From the NCBI RefSeq assembly GCF_000025985.1, contig NC_003228.3, positions 496,001-560,000 of the forward strand: DNA of 64,000 bases. Reading direction: 5' to 3'. The stretch is from Bacteroides fragilis NCTC 9343. Lineage in GTDB: Bacteria; Bacteroidota; Bacteroidia; Bacteroidales; Bacteroidaceae. Position numbers and translations under genes: made by a program. The first letter of the stretch is position 1. Each line of letters opens with the position of its first letter. Of the stretch, positions 52,990-62,290 are shown piece after piece. The notes beneath the pieces are model-generated. The model saw only the letters and a list, made by a program, of their open reading frames with translations. It made no database searches and had not been told where the DNA came from.

Positions 52990-53249
52990 ATTTTATTCAT
53001 TTAGTGTATATATAAATATGTAGTTAGATAAGAAAGTAAAGTCTAATAAGCTGATTTTTCAAAAAAATATCTGGGAATTTTTTATGAATGGCTAACGGTT
53101 GGCTCTTTATCACACCTACTAAAATACTATTGTTTCAGTCCGAGGTTACAGTGGTAATGTTTTGATAAATAAGTGTTTAATTGCACTTTTGCGAGCGTGC
53201 TCTTATTTGTTGTGTATATTACCGTACTTGCTAAAAAGGCTATAATATT

Positions 53250-54044
53250 TTACTTTATAATTCTACTTTTGTACTCATTGTGTATGTTTTTCCAAATTTT
53301 ATCGTCAGATATACAAACTTTGATTATTTTTGAACTTTTCTTATTCAAAATAGGACGAAAATCTTCGCTTGCTTTCTCATTCATAAAAAAGAACACGCTA
53401 AAATCCACGAGGTTCAGCATGATAACATGCTTTTTTATATTAAATATTGATAGTGTGCCTTCTGGATTTTTTGTGGTAGATTGCTTTGAGATAATTTCAT
53501 ACGAATAATAATCATTATCTTCTTTATGTGAACAGTCTTGATTGTCGTACTCTTTGCGTGAATATTTAAGATTATCATTTAAATCTGCCCTCATCTGCTC
53601 TTTTAGCTTTTCATCAATATCTAATTCAGAAAACCATTTATGAGAGGATATTGAAGTTCTCCATACTAATGATATGATAAACAGATTGAATATATTAGGG
53701 TTTAGGTATTGCCCTTCTTTGTATAATTGCGAACAATTATTTCCTCTAATCTCATTTTTTAGTGGGAACTTTATATTCGAATTAATATTGTGAAAGGCAT
53801 GAAAGAAATGATTACTACAATAAGTTTCTACTATTGCAATTCTATTTTCACATTGGTCACACAGAATATAATCTTCTTTGGGAGATTTCTGTATTTTGCG
53901 CTTTTGTCCATTTTTATCAATCTCGTACATGAACCCATCAGAGAATAGCCTATCATTAAAGAATTTAGGTAATATGTGTGAATTCCTTTTGTTAGCTTCA
54001 CGTATTTTACATAATAAACAAATCCGCTTTGAGTTTTCTTCCAT
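53250..54044 (-). CDS. CxxC/HNH-like protein
   Basis: 264 residues. CLLCKIREANKRNSHILPKF (residues 9-28) followed by YILCDQCENRI at about 58: two CxxC pairs around a SHILPKF motif, as in HNH-like zinc-ribbon proteins of unknown role. No signal peptide. The rest is helical with no known motif. Last gene of the element on the right and a candidate cargo or defence gene; nuclease activity is not shown. Confidence 0.55.
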   Translation of the reverse strand: MEENSKRICLLCKIREANKRNSHILPKFFNDRLFSDGFMYEIDKNGQKRKIQKSPKEDYILCDQCENRIAIVETYCSNHFFHAFHNINSNIKFPLKNEIRGNNCSQLYKEGQYLNPNIFNLFIISLVWRTSISSHKWFSELDIDEKLKEQMRADLNDNLKYSRKEYDNQDCSHKEDNDYYSYEIISKQSTTKNPEGTLSIFNIKKHVIMLNLVDFSVFFFMNEKASEDFRPILNKKSSKIIKVCISDDKIWKNIHNEYKSRIIK

Positions 54045-54271
54045 AAATTGCTAATTGTTGATTCTGTCTGGAAACAAAAATAATAAATTAAAATCATTAA
54101 AACCTATAGGAAGGCTTTAATAATGTAGGCATTGATGTTTTCGCTCTAAACTCTATAATGATTCGATTAGTTTAAGTATTTGTGGTGTCGTTTGCAAATA
54201 ATCCACTATCTTTAGAAAATGATTCCAAAGGTTCAATATTTCATCCGTTAAGGGTACGAGCGTCTAGTCAG

Positions 54272-54305
54272 AAGCCTTGTAAGCCAAATGCTTACGAGGC
54301 TTTTT
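54272..54305 (+). terminator. Orphan terminator
   Basis: GCCTTGTAAGC (54274-54284) pairs with GCTTACGAGGC (54290-54300), loop CAAAT, plus AA/TT extension and five T. No plus-strand gene lies upstream within 2.5 kb, so it may end a small RNA or be chromosomal sequence at the element's right junction. Confidence 0.65.
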
Positions 54306-55065
54306 AAATTTATTACAGGCAATATATAGAAATAGTTCATGTTCTACGTGCGTATATTAGCTTCTCTTACAAACATACATTTCGATCTTCCATCTTTTAC
54401 CTTTTTATACTTACTCCCTTAATAGTCAATGTGATGAATGGGTGGAAAATCGCGTTTTTAGTCCGTTTATCTTCTGCTCGTATCTTCCATCTTCCACCTG
54501 AATATTAGAGAACCTTATAATCGATAATATGCTGATTTACAATATTAAGAAGCATGTTGATTAACTAAATACGTTGTTTAAAGCATCTTGTTTTCTTTTA
54601 TTGTTTAGTCGAAAATACTCTGTTCTTTATCCTGTCCCTGCTGTCTGTGTTCACGAGCCCACGTATCTGTGCCCATAGGTCCGCATACCGGAGACCATGA
54701 GCTCGCGTACCAGGGCTGAGATAAAGATATTGAGATTCATTATAATAGGCTTGAATACAATGTCTTAAGAGTAGGGGCAAATATAGTTGTTTGGTTTATG
54801 ATTTGTAAAGAAGAAAAGAATCGTTATGCTCTATCGGGATGGTAATTGGGATAAGGTTATATTGGTTAAGATCATTTTCTTTTTAATTCCGATCCATAAA
54901 TTGAGACTGGGATTACGTATCACACTTCTAATGTGAATTACTTTAGTCGGGTTATTGTATTCTCTTTTGAAAATACTTCTGAGGATCTTTATGCTTTTAG
55001 GCTATTGCATGGACTTTCTTGAGATTCTTCTTCTTTTTTATACCTAAAAAAGTACTACTTTTGTA
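54306..55065. other. Gene-free region right of the element
   Basis: About 760 bases with no convincing gene. A 12-base word ATCTTCCATCTT occurs near 54383 and 54482, and a GC-richer patch lies at about 54640-54720. The element's right junction probably lies in or just before it. Confidence 0.4.
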
Positions 55066-55073
55066 ATAAGCCT
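55066..55073 (+). promoter_or_regulatory. -7 element upstream of the glycosidase gene
   Basis: TACTTTTG, 107 bases before the ATG at 55180. Confidence 0.45.
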
Positions 55074-55179
55074 TTGTCTTTTTGTAAAAAGGATATTGAT
55101 ACTTTTATATATGTTCTAATTATCAGTGATTTGTATTACTGAGAAGTATAATCGACTGTTAAACACACACGCATTAAAT

Positions 55180-57495
55180 ATGAAGTTAAAGTTTCTCTTT
55201 CTGTTTCTAAGCTATAGCTTATCGATACATTCGCAAAATAACTTATTGTATGCTGACTCGTCAAAAGATTCGCTTTTTTTTGAACAAAAAAAGGCACTGC
55301 TTACGGCAACATGGCATAAACCTTTCAGTTATAGCAGTATTCAGAGCAATCATACTCCTTTAGGCCCCTATATGGGGAATGGAGATGTAGGGGTAGTGGC
55401 ATTTACATCGGACAATAGTCAGACATTAAAGATATCGAAAGTGGATTTTGTTACGGATGGCTGGACAGACTGGGCAGGCAGTGGTCCGGCTGCTTTGCCC
55501 ATTGGCGGGGTGAATATCACTGTAAACTCTCCGGTATATTCCGGCTTTGTCACAGTCAACCGGGCGGACCCTTCCGGATTTAGTTATCAGATGGACCAGT
55601 TAAATAGTGAGTTACGAATGACTACTGCTACTGCTCAGCAGGTTAAAATGGTCAGTTGGATGGGAGTGAATGAAAATATGATAATAACTGAGTTGACCAC
55701 CTCTTCAAAAACTCCGGTTCCTATTTCGGTAGATACTTATGCTGATAATCAATCTGCTTCTTATACAACTACAGCACAGGTGAATGGACAAATAGCTCAA
55801 GTCACTCGGCAAACGAAGACTGATGCGGTGAGATGGATTTCCTGTGCCGGTATATCCACTAAAATAGTGGGAGTTATGTCTAAACCGGAATGCCTGTCCG
55901 AGTCGATGGTCCGATCAAATTTTCAGCTGACAGCTTCCGATACGGTTCTCGTTGTGGTATATGTTTCGGGAGGTGGAAAAGGAAATGATCCGCAACTGCC
56001 AACGGCCTATAACAAACTGTTGACTTTAAATAAAGCGGATGTGACTCAATTGAAAATGGCGAAAAAAGCATGGTGGAAAGATATGTGGACCCGTTCGTAT
56101 GTGGAAACGAATGACGAGTTGTTGAATCGTCACTACTTGTCGTCCATTTATTTACTGGCTTCTGCCTATAACGAACATTCACCGGTATCCGGTGGCATGT
56201 ATGGAGTCTGGAATATGGATGACAAAATGATGTACCATGGTGATATCCACCTGAACTATAACAGTCAGGCGGGATTCTATAGTGCTTTTTCATCCAATCG
56301 TCCGGAAATAGCCTTGCCTTTCTATAAAACGATAGAGTTGCTGATACCCGAAGGAAGACGGCGGGCAAAGGAAGAAATGGGAATTATGCATCCATCATGG
56401 GAAGGAAAGTCTTGCAGGGGAATACTATTTCCTGTGGGGGCCTTGGGTATCGGGGTATTTTATAATTATTATTGGCAACAAACCATGAATGCTCCGTTCA
56501 ATGTTCCTCTGTTCAGTTGGTATTATGAATACACCGGTGATTTGAACTTTTTACGGTATCGGGCGTATCCTTATATTCGTCTTTGTGGCGATTTTTATGA
56601 AGACTATATGCAGAAGGAGACATACGGCAAATCATATCGTTATACCATAACGACAGGAGGACACGAGGATTCGTGGGATCTGAACCCTCCTTCCGATTTA
56701 GCTTTTGTGAAACAGACGTTCGGTTTGTTAGTGAGGTACAGTAAGTTGTTGGGAGTAGATCAAAAACGACGGAAGAAATGGAACGACATTTTGTCTCATC
56801 TTCCGGAGTATAAGGTGATAATGCCGACCAAAACACCTAATCAAGGCTTGCCTGTCTATGCGAAGAACGAGGCCGGATGGGATTTGCCAAGCCATGCCAT
56901 ACAGCTGCATGCTGCCTATCCCTGTGAAATACTGAATTTACATTCGGACTCTACAGCCTTGCAGATAGCCCGAAACACATTGTATTATTATGAGGTTTCT
57001 CAAAAGGGATTTACCAATACGATGAACGAATTGGGATTGAGTGCTTTTGTGATGGGGGCCCGTATCAGATTTGATCCCGATCTCTTATTGGAAAATATGA
57101 AGACTTTGATAAAAACGGCCGGAACTAATTTTCTGATTATCGACGGGCATCATTGTACTGAGAAAACTGCTGTTATAGAGACGGTAAACTCAATGATGCT
57201 CCAAACGGTGGAGGGTGTCATCTATCTTTTTCCATGTTGGACACAAACACCGGCTGCGTTTACGAGGCTTAGAGCAAAAGGAGCCTTTCTCGTTTCTGCC
57301 GATTATGACGGAACGTCAGTGGGCGGTCTGAAAATCTTTAGTGAGAAAGGAGGTATATGCAGACTGAGCAATCCTTGGAGGGGAAGAAAACTTCGGGTCA
57401 CCGAGAATGGAAAACCTGTCTCCGTGAAAGAACAAAACAATGTCTGTTCATTTATTACCCGAAAAGGAAGCACTTATACGATAGTAGGTCTTTAA
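55180..57495 (+). CDS. GH95-like (alpha/alpha)6 glycosidase
   Basis: 771 residues from the ATG at 55180, which gives a signal peptide (FLFLFLSYSLSIHSQ); the frame is open from 55126. An N-terminal beta-domain with LGPYMGNGDVGVVAF (about 62-76) resembles the GNG(R/D)xGA motif of GH95 and related families. A helical barrel follows (VWNMDDKMMYHGDIHLNYNSQAG, in two parts, about 345-367), then GGHEDSWDLNPPSDLA (about 492). Likely periplasmic. The exact family and sugar are uncertain; it is not in a susCD locus here. Confidence 0.6.
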   Translation: MKLKFLFLFLSYSLSIHSQNNLLYADSSKDSLFFEQKKALLTATWHKPFSYSSIQSNHTPLGPYMGNGDVGVVAFTSDNSQTLKISKVDFVTDGWTDWAGSGPAALPIGGVNITVNSPVYSGFVTVNRADPSGFSYQMDQLNSELRMTTATAQQVKMVSWMGVNENMIITELTTSSKTPVPISVDTYADNQSASYTTTAQVNGQIAQVTRQTKTDAVRWISCAGISTKIVGVMSKPECLSESMVRSNFQLTASDTVLVVVYVSGGGKGNDPQLPTAYNKLLTLNKADVTQLKMAKKAWWKDMWTRSYVETNDELLNRHYLSSIYLLASAYNEHSPVSGGMYGVWNMDDKMMYHGDIHLNYNSQAGFYSAFSSNRPEIALPFYKTIELLIPEGRRRAKEEMGIMHPSWEGKSCRGILFPVGALGIGVFYNYYWQQTMNAPFNVPLFSWYYEYTGDLNFLRYRAYPYIRLCGDFYEDYMQKETYGKSYRYTITTGGHEDSWDLNPPSDLAFVKQTFGLLVRYSKLLGVDQKRRKKWNDILSHLPEYKVIMPTKTPNQGLPVYAKNEAGWDLPSHAIQLHAAYPCEILNLHSDSTALQIARNTLYYYEVSQKGFTNTMNELGLSAFVMGARIRFDPDLLLENMKTLIKTAGTNFLIIDGHHCTEKTAVIETVNSMMLQTVEGVIYLFPCWTQTPAAFTRLRAKGAFLVSADYDGTSVGGLKIFSEKGGICRLSNPWRGRKLRVTENGKPVSVKEQNNVCSFITRKGSTYTIVGL

Positions 57496-57567
57496 CGGTA
57501 AGAAGCGTCATTCTTTTGTGAGAACAAAAGTGGTACTAATGGAATATAAGTGCTGTCAATCAAAAAA

Positions 57568-57601
57568 AAAGCCGGAATGCAACACGATACATTCCGGCTT
57601 T
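57568..57601. terminator. Bidirectional terminator
   Basis: AAAGCCGGAATG (57568-57579) pairs perfectly with CATTCCGGCTTT (57590-57601), with an A run before and T after. It serves the convergent glycosidase and DUF2007 genes. Confidence 0.85.
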
Positions 57602-57634
57602 ACTTTCCTAATCAAACCTAATCTAACAAACCAT

Positions 57635-57835
57635 TTATGAAGCTGTCCGGCCGCCGATTACCCGCATCGCTGCCGTGTAATATTCACATGGAACGGAAAG
57701 CAATATGCTGCCTATACCTTTGTCTTTCATAGCCACTTCGATAGATGCGGCTTTCAGGAGGCTTTTGACACTTGCTACTTCCCATGGACTGCCCGCGAAC
57801 ACTTCAATCTGAGAAATCTTTCTGCTTACTATCAT
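57635..57835 (-). CDS. DUF2007 protein
   Basis: 66 residues, IEVFAGSPWEVASVKSLL then YYTAAMRVIGG. Paralogue of the protein at 29585-29821. It has lost the Gly/Ala-rich loop length of that protein. Function unknown. Confidence 0.75.
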   Translation of the reverse strand: MIVSRKISQIEVFAGSPWEVASVKSLLKAASIEVAMKDKGIGSILLSVPCEYYTAAMRVIGGRTAS

Positions 57836-57983
57836 TTGCTCTTAATTGTTTAATGGTTACGGATGCAAATATAGCAGGTTGTTTGTTCATTTAAGAACAA
57901 TTTCTGTTCAGATTATAACACTTTTGTTGCAAACGTTTGCTCAATTTCGTATTTGATTGTTTTTTGTTGTTTTTGAGACATGA

Positions 57984-59639
57984 TTATTTCTCGTCATTCT
58001 TCCGAATTTCCACTCGTCGGATTTTACCGCTAATGGTCTTAGGCAATTCGTCGACAAATTCGATGACGCGTGGATATTTATAAGGAGCTGTGACTTTCTT
58101 CACATGATTCTGGAGCTCTTTTACCAGGTCTTCCCCTTTGCGTTCACGATACTCTTTGGCCAGAACGATGGTAGCTTTCACTACCTGTCCGCGTATTTCG
58201 TCGGGAACGCCGGTTATGGCACATTCTACTACGGCGGGATGTGTCATCAATGCACTTTCCACTTCGAACGGACCGATACGGTAACCGGAACTTTTGATTA
58301 CGTCATCGGCGCGTCCCACGAACCATAGATAACCGTCTTCATCTTTCCAGGCTACGTCGCCAGTGTAGTATATTCCGTCGTGCCATGCTTCGTGTGTACG
58401 CGAGGCGTCCCGATAGTATTCTTTGAACAGTCCCAGTGGCTTTCCTTTGTCAGTCCGGATTACGATCTGTCCTTGCTCTCCGGCTTCTACCGACCGTCCT
58501 TCGTAATCGATCAGATCAACATTGTATTGTGGATTGGGCACCCCCATACTTCCCGGTTTGGGTTCCATCCATGGGAAAGTGGCTACTGTCAGTGTAGTCT
58601 CGGTCTGTCCGAAGCCTTCCATCAGTTTGATGCCTGTTAACTTTTTGAATGTGTCGAAAACAGCCGGATTCAAGGCCTCACCTGCAATGGTGCAATATTC
58701 CAATGACGAAAGGTCATATTTCGTCAGGTCTTCGTGGATGAGGAAACGGAAAATGGTGGGAGGGGCACAGAGTGAAGTGACATGGTAATTTTGTATCTTT
58801 TCCAATATATCGGCAGGAGTGAACTTTTCATGATCATATACGAATACATTTGCTCCGGCAATCCATTGTCCGTAGAGCTTTCCCCACACTGCTTTTCCCC
58901 AGCCGGTGTCGGCAATGGTGAGATGGAGGCTGTTTTCTTTCAGATTGTGCCAGAAACTACCGGTTACGATATGCCCCAATGGATAAGTGAAGTCGTGTGC
59001 AACCATCTTAGGCTCTCCGGTTGTTCCGCTGGTGAAGTACATCAGTGAAATGTCATCGTTGGTGTTCGGATGTTCCGGCTTTACGAAAGGCGCCGCATGC
59101 TCGATGCCCTGATGGAAGTCATCAAATCCTTCGGGTATTTCGGGCCCTACGCTAACTAAATGCTTTACAGTAGGAGAGTCCGGCATAGCATCTATTATGT
59201 GTTTGGTGACCACTTCTTCTCCGGCAGCCACAATCATTTTTATGTCGGCTGCATTGCAACGGTATACAATGTCTTTCTTGGTTAGCAGGTGTGTAGCCGG
59301 AATAACGACTGCCCCTAGTTTGTGCAGGGCAATGATGCTGAACCAGAATTCATAGCGTCGTTTCAATATCAGCATGACCATATCACCATGTCCGATACCC
59401 AGGCTCTGAAAATAAGAGGCTGTCCGGTCAGTATATTGTTTCATATCCGCAAAAGAGAACTGGTGGTGTTCACCTTTGTCATTAGTCCATAATAAGGCCG
59501 GTTTGTCTGGTTGTTCGGCAGCCCAGGCATCCACTATGTCATATCCGAAGTTGAAGTTGTCCGGAACGTGTATCTTTAAGTTTTTCACAAAGTCTTCCTG
59601 TGAACTGAAGGAAGTTTGAGATAAAAATCTATCTATCAT
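57984..59639 (-). CDS. AMP-forming acyl-CoA synthetase
   Basis: 551 residues. Adenylation motif YFTSGTTGEPKMVAHD (about 198), GFGQTETTL, TGDVAWKDEDGYLWFVGR and the C-terminal KTISGKIRRVEIR with the catalytic Lys. It activates a carboxylic acid with ATP and CoA; the pattern resembles medium-chain/acetyl-CoA ligases (ACSM type). The XRE-cupin gene lies 17 bases upstream in the same operon and may control it. Confidence 0.9.
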   Translation of the reverse strand: MIDRFLSQTSFSSQEDFVKNLKIHVPDNFNFGYDIVDAWAAEQPDKPALLWTNDKGEHHQFSFADMKQYTDRTASYFQSLGIGHGDMVMLILKRRYEFWFSIIALHKLGAVVIPATHLLTKKDIVYRCNAADIKMIVAAGEEVVTKHIIDAMPDSPTVKHLVSVGPEIPEGFDDFHQGIEHAAPFVKPEHPNTNDDISLMYFTSGTTGEPKMVAHDFTYPLGHIVTGSFWHNLKENSLHLTIADTGWGKAVWGKLYGQWIAGANVFVYDHEKFTPADILEKIQNYHVTSLCAPPTIFRFLIHEDLTKYDLSSLEYCTIAGEALNPAVFDTFKKLTGIKLMEGFGQTETTLTVATFPWMEPKPGSMGVPNPQYNVDLIDYEGRSVEAGEQGQIVIRTDKGKPLGLFKEYYRDASRTHEAWHDGIYYTGDVAWKDEDGYLWFVGRADDVIKSSGYRIGPFEVESALMTHPAVVECAITGVPDEIRGQVVKATIVLAKEYRERKGEDLVKELQNHVKKVTAPYKYPRVIEFVDELPKTISGKIRRVEIRKNDEK

Positions 59640-59656
59640 CTTGTTTATTTAAATAA

Positions 59657-60211
59657 TTACATGATTACTGCCAGGAAACGTACTGTTTTCCCGTCGAGTG
59701 CTTTCATTCCATGAGGTAGTTTTGAATTGAAGTACAGGCTGTCCCCTTCGTTTAATATCAAGTCTTTTCCATCTATACTGATCATCATGCGGCCTTCAAG
59801 TACCAGGTTGAATTCCTGTCCGCTATGACTGTTATAGTGTATCGGCTCGATGTCGGGTTTGGGTTCGACAGTTACAATGAACGGGTCGGCATTCCGGTTC
59901 ATAAAACCTGCTGCCAGTGACTGGTATTTATAAGCCTTTGTGCGCTCAATACTGGTTCCTTTTCCTGCACGGGTCAGGAAGTAACTACTCATCTTGGGCT
60001 CTTCGCCAAACATCAGAGCGTCGAGAGCGATTCCGTATTTACGTGCGATTTTTTGCAGCATACTCACTGAAATGTCGTAATCTCCCGTTTCTGCGAGGCG
60101 ATATTCTTCCGCTGAAATCTCGCAATCACGGGCGATGTCTTCGGCCGTCAGTTCGAGTACGTCACGTAATCCGCGCAGACGTTCTGCTATTTGTTTAATT
60201 TGGTCGTCCAT
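59657..60211 (-). CDS. XRE-family regulator with cupin domain
   Basis: 184 residues. HTH (LTAEDIARDCEISAEEYRLAETGDYDIS, in two parts, about 20-47), then a cupin (EFNLVLEGRMMISIDGKDLIL, GDSLYFNSKLPHGMKAL at about 125-170). Such proteins sense small ligands through the cupin. Directly upstream of the acyl-CoA synthetase gene, its likely target. Confidence 0.88.
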   Translation of the reverse strand: MDDQIKQIAERLRGLRDVLELTAEDIARDCEISAEEYRLAETGDYDISVSMLQKIARKYGIALDALMFGEEPKMSSYFLTRAGKGTSIERTKAYKYQSLAAGFMNRNADPFIVTVEPKPDIEPIHYNSHSGQEFNLVLEGRMMISIDGKDLILNEGDSLYFNSKLPHGMKALDGKTVRFLAVIM

Positions 60212-60270
60212 ATCAATTTTAGTGTTTAGTGATTATTTGTTTTATATTTTGTGATTACAGTGTCCGGCCA

Positions 60271-61044
60271 CTATCTTGATGCTTTCATTGCTTTAATGAT
60301 GGCAGAGGTGAATCCATTATGTTCCAGTTCGTTGATGCCTTTAATGGTAATTCCGCCGGGTGTAGTCACTTTGTCGATCTCAACGCTTGGATGGGTGTCA
60401 TTGTTCAGTATCAGTTCGGCGGCACCTTTTACAGATTGGGCAATCATATCCATGGCATCCGATGGTCGGATTCCCATTTCGATGCCCGCTTGCATGGCAG
60501 CCTGAATATATTTCAGCACGTAAGCGATACCGCAGGAAGTCAGGGCGGTAGCCGCTTCCAATTTGTCTTCAGGCAAAATCATTGCCATACCCATCTCGCT
60601 GAATAGATTGACCATCAGTGCTTCTAATTCTTGGCCGGCATTTCGCGAAGCAATCAGTGTCATGCTCTGTAATTCACTGATAGCTGTGTTGGGGACAATA
60701 CGGAACATAGGCATTTCAGGTTCTACTACATCATGAGCCAATTGTTCGAAACTGATACCGGCAGCAACAGAGACCAGAATCTGTTTGCTTCTTAGTTTCA
60801 TTTCTCGGAGTACACCTCTGATCAGCCAAGGTTTCACAGCTAGAATCACGATATCAGCACCAGTAGCAGCTTCAGCATTATTGCGAGTGATAGCAATAGA
60901 AGGAAATTCTTTCTTTAGTGCTTCCAGCTTTCCAATGCTGGGGTTGGATACTATTATATCGGAAGCCGGAATCAGCTTACCTTTTGCCAGTCCGCAGGCA
61001 ATGGAGCCCCCCATATTTCCTGCACCAATGATAGCTACTTTCAT
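60271..61044 (-). CDS. proC: Pyrroline-5-carboxylate reductase
   Basis: 257 residues. It makes proline from pyrroline-5-carboxylate with NAD(P)H. Rossmann motif VAIIGAGNMGGSIACGL at the start; VTTPGGITIKGINELE near the C-terminus is the ProC signature. It has its own promoter (61073-61080) and follows the argD terminator. Completes the proline route begun by proBA. Confidence 0.94.
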   Translation of the reverse strand: MKVAIIGAGNMGGSIACGLAKGKLIPASDIIVSNPSIGKLEALKKEFPSIAITRNNAEAATGADIVILAVKPWLIRGVLREMKLRSKQILVSVAAGISFEQLAHDVVEPEMPMFRIVPNTAISELQSMTLIASRNAGQELEALMVNLFSEMGMAMILPEDKLEAATALTSCGIAYVLKYIQAAMQAGIEMGIRPSDAMDMIAQSVKGAAELILNNDTHPSVEIDKVTTPGGITIKGINELEHNGFTSAIIKAMKASR

Positions 61045-61072
61045 ATTATATAATTATTTAGTCTGTTTCTGA

Positions 61073-61080
61073 CAAAGGTA
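61073..61080 (-). promoter_or_regulatory. Promoter -7 element of proC
   Basis: TACCTTTG on the minus strand, 29 bases before the start codon. Confidence 0.5.
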
Positions 61081-61085
61081 TAAGT

Positions 61086-61130
61086 AAAAAGTGAAAATAC
61101 GAGCAAACGTGGCAGGTATTTTCACTTTTT
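61086..61130 (-). terminator. Terminator after argD
   Basis: A perfect 15-bp stem: AAAAAGTGAAAATAC (61086-61100) with GTATTTTCACTTTTT (61116-61130), T-rich on the minus strand. Confidence 0.85.
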
Positions 61131-61156
61131 CACTTTCCTTATAAGGATGCTGATTA

Positions 61157-62281
61157 TTAACCGAGTACTTTTCTTAGCCGGGCGAGGAATTCATCGGCTT
61201 CCTCTTTGCTGAGGCAGAGAGGAGGCAACAATCGGATTACGTTCGTACCGCTGGCACCGGTAAATACTTTTTGTTCGTGGATCAGGCGGCTCCGGATTTC
61301 CTTTACCGGTTGGTCAAATTCCATTCCGATCATTAATCCGCATCCGCGCACTTCTTTGATTTCATTGAATTTTTTCAGTTCTTCCAGCAGATAGGAGCCG
61401 ATGTTGGCTGCATTTTCTACTAAATTCTCCTGTTCGATGACATCCATTACTGCCAATGCAGCCGAGCAAGCCAGATGATTGCCCCCGAAAGTTGTTCCAA
61501 GCATGCCATATACGGGTGTAAACATAGGACTGATCAGTACTCCGGCCATCGGGAATCCGTTTCCGATTCCTTTGGCAACTGTAATAATATCCGGTTTGAT
61601 TCCGGCATATTGGTGAGCGAAGAATTTGCCACTACGTCCGTAACCGCTTTGTATTTCATCCAGAATCAGGATTGTTCCGTGTTCTGTACAGGCTTTGCGG
61701 AGCTCTTGCAGGAATTCGGGAGTCGGTATTTTGATACCGCCAACTCCCTGTATACCTTCAATGATGACAGCACAAATATCTTCTTTTGCCAATTCGGTTT
61801 TCGCAGCCTCTATGTCATTTAGCGGAAGGTAGGTGATGTGTCCGTTGGCATTGATCGGAGCTATAATTTTAGGATTATCTGTGGCCTCGACTGCTAGTGA
61901 AGTGCGTCCGTGAAAAGCTTTCCCAAAAGAGATCACTTTGGTACGTCCGTTATGGAACGAAGCCAGTTTCAACGCGTTTTCATTTGCTTCGGCACCACTG
62001 TTTATCAGGAATAGGGAATAATCTTCATACCCGGATATTTTTCCGAGACGTTCGGCTACCTGTTGTTGCAGCTTGTTGATTACGGAGTTTGAATAGAAGC
62101 CCAGGGTTGCCACCTGCTTGCTAATCATGTCAACATAATGGGGATGAGCATGTCCGATAGAGATAACGGCATGGCCTCCATAAAGATCCAGGTATTCGGT
62201 TCCATTCTCGTCCCAGACGTGACAACCCTTTCCTTTTATTATGTTTATATCGAAAAGTGGATATACATCAAATAAGTTCAT
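61157..62281 (-). CDS. argD: Acylornithine aminotransferase
   Basis: 374 residues, class III PLP aminotransferase. ILDEIQSGYGRSG (about 198-210) and ITVAKGIGNGFPMAG with the PLP Lys (about 230). It makes N-acylornithine from the semialdehyde and glutamate; given argF', the acyl group is probably succinyl (inference). Ten bases after argC. Confidence 0.93.
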   Translation of the reverse strand: MNLFDVYPLFDINIIKGKGCHVWDENGTEYLDLYGGHAVISIGHAHPHYVDMISKQVATLGFYSNSVINKLQQQVAERLGKISGYEDYSLFLINSGAEANENALKLASFHNGRTKVISFGKAFHGRTSLAVEATDNPKIIAPINANGHITYLPLNDIEAAKTELAKEDICAVIIEGIQGVGGIKIPTPEFLQELRKACTEHGTILILDEIQSGYGRSGKFFAHQYAGIKPDIITVAKGIGNGFPMAGVLISPMFTPVYGMLGTTFGGNHLACSAALAVMDVIEQENLVENAANIGSYLLEELKKFNEIKEVRGCGLMIGMEFDQPVKEIRSRLIHEQKVFTGASGTNVIRLLPPLCLSKEEADEFLARLRKVLG

Positions 62282-62290
62282 TGTTTCTTC

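Larger units (their letters stand above)
42180..54310. mobile_element. Integrated element with serine recombinase (limits approximate)
   Basis: About 12 kb that is clearly more AT-rich than both flanks, starting just past the tRNA terminator with a large serine recombinase gene. It holds an HTH/ATPase pair, XRE regulator, tyrosine recombinase, a candidate structured RNA, TonB-C and GIY-YIG genes, a Rep-like gene with NUMOD3-like partner, and an HNH-like gene. No conjugation genes are recognised, so it would be a plasmid-like or mobilizable island. The left limit rests on the recombinase frame; the right limit is a guess, set near an orphan terminator, as I found no convincing direct repeat. 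Confidence 0.65.

Noticed and set aside
42248-54241. Direct repeat AGGTTCAATAT near 42248, 42400 and 54230 as element ends
   Set aside because: Two of the copies lie inside the recombinase coding sequence and the match is only 11-14 bases in AT-rich DNA; not convincing att sites.
54598-54780. 60-codon frame right of the element
   Set aside because: No start signal, no similarity, isolated in a gene-free region.
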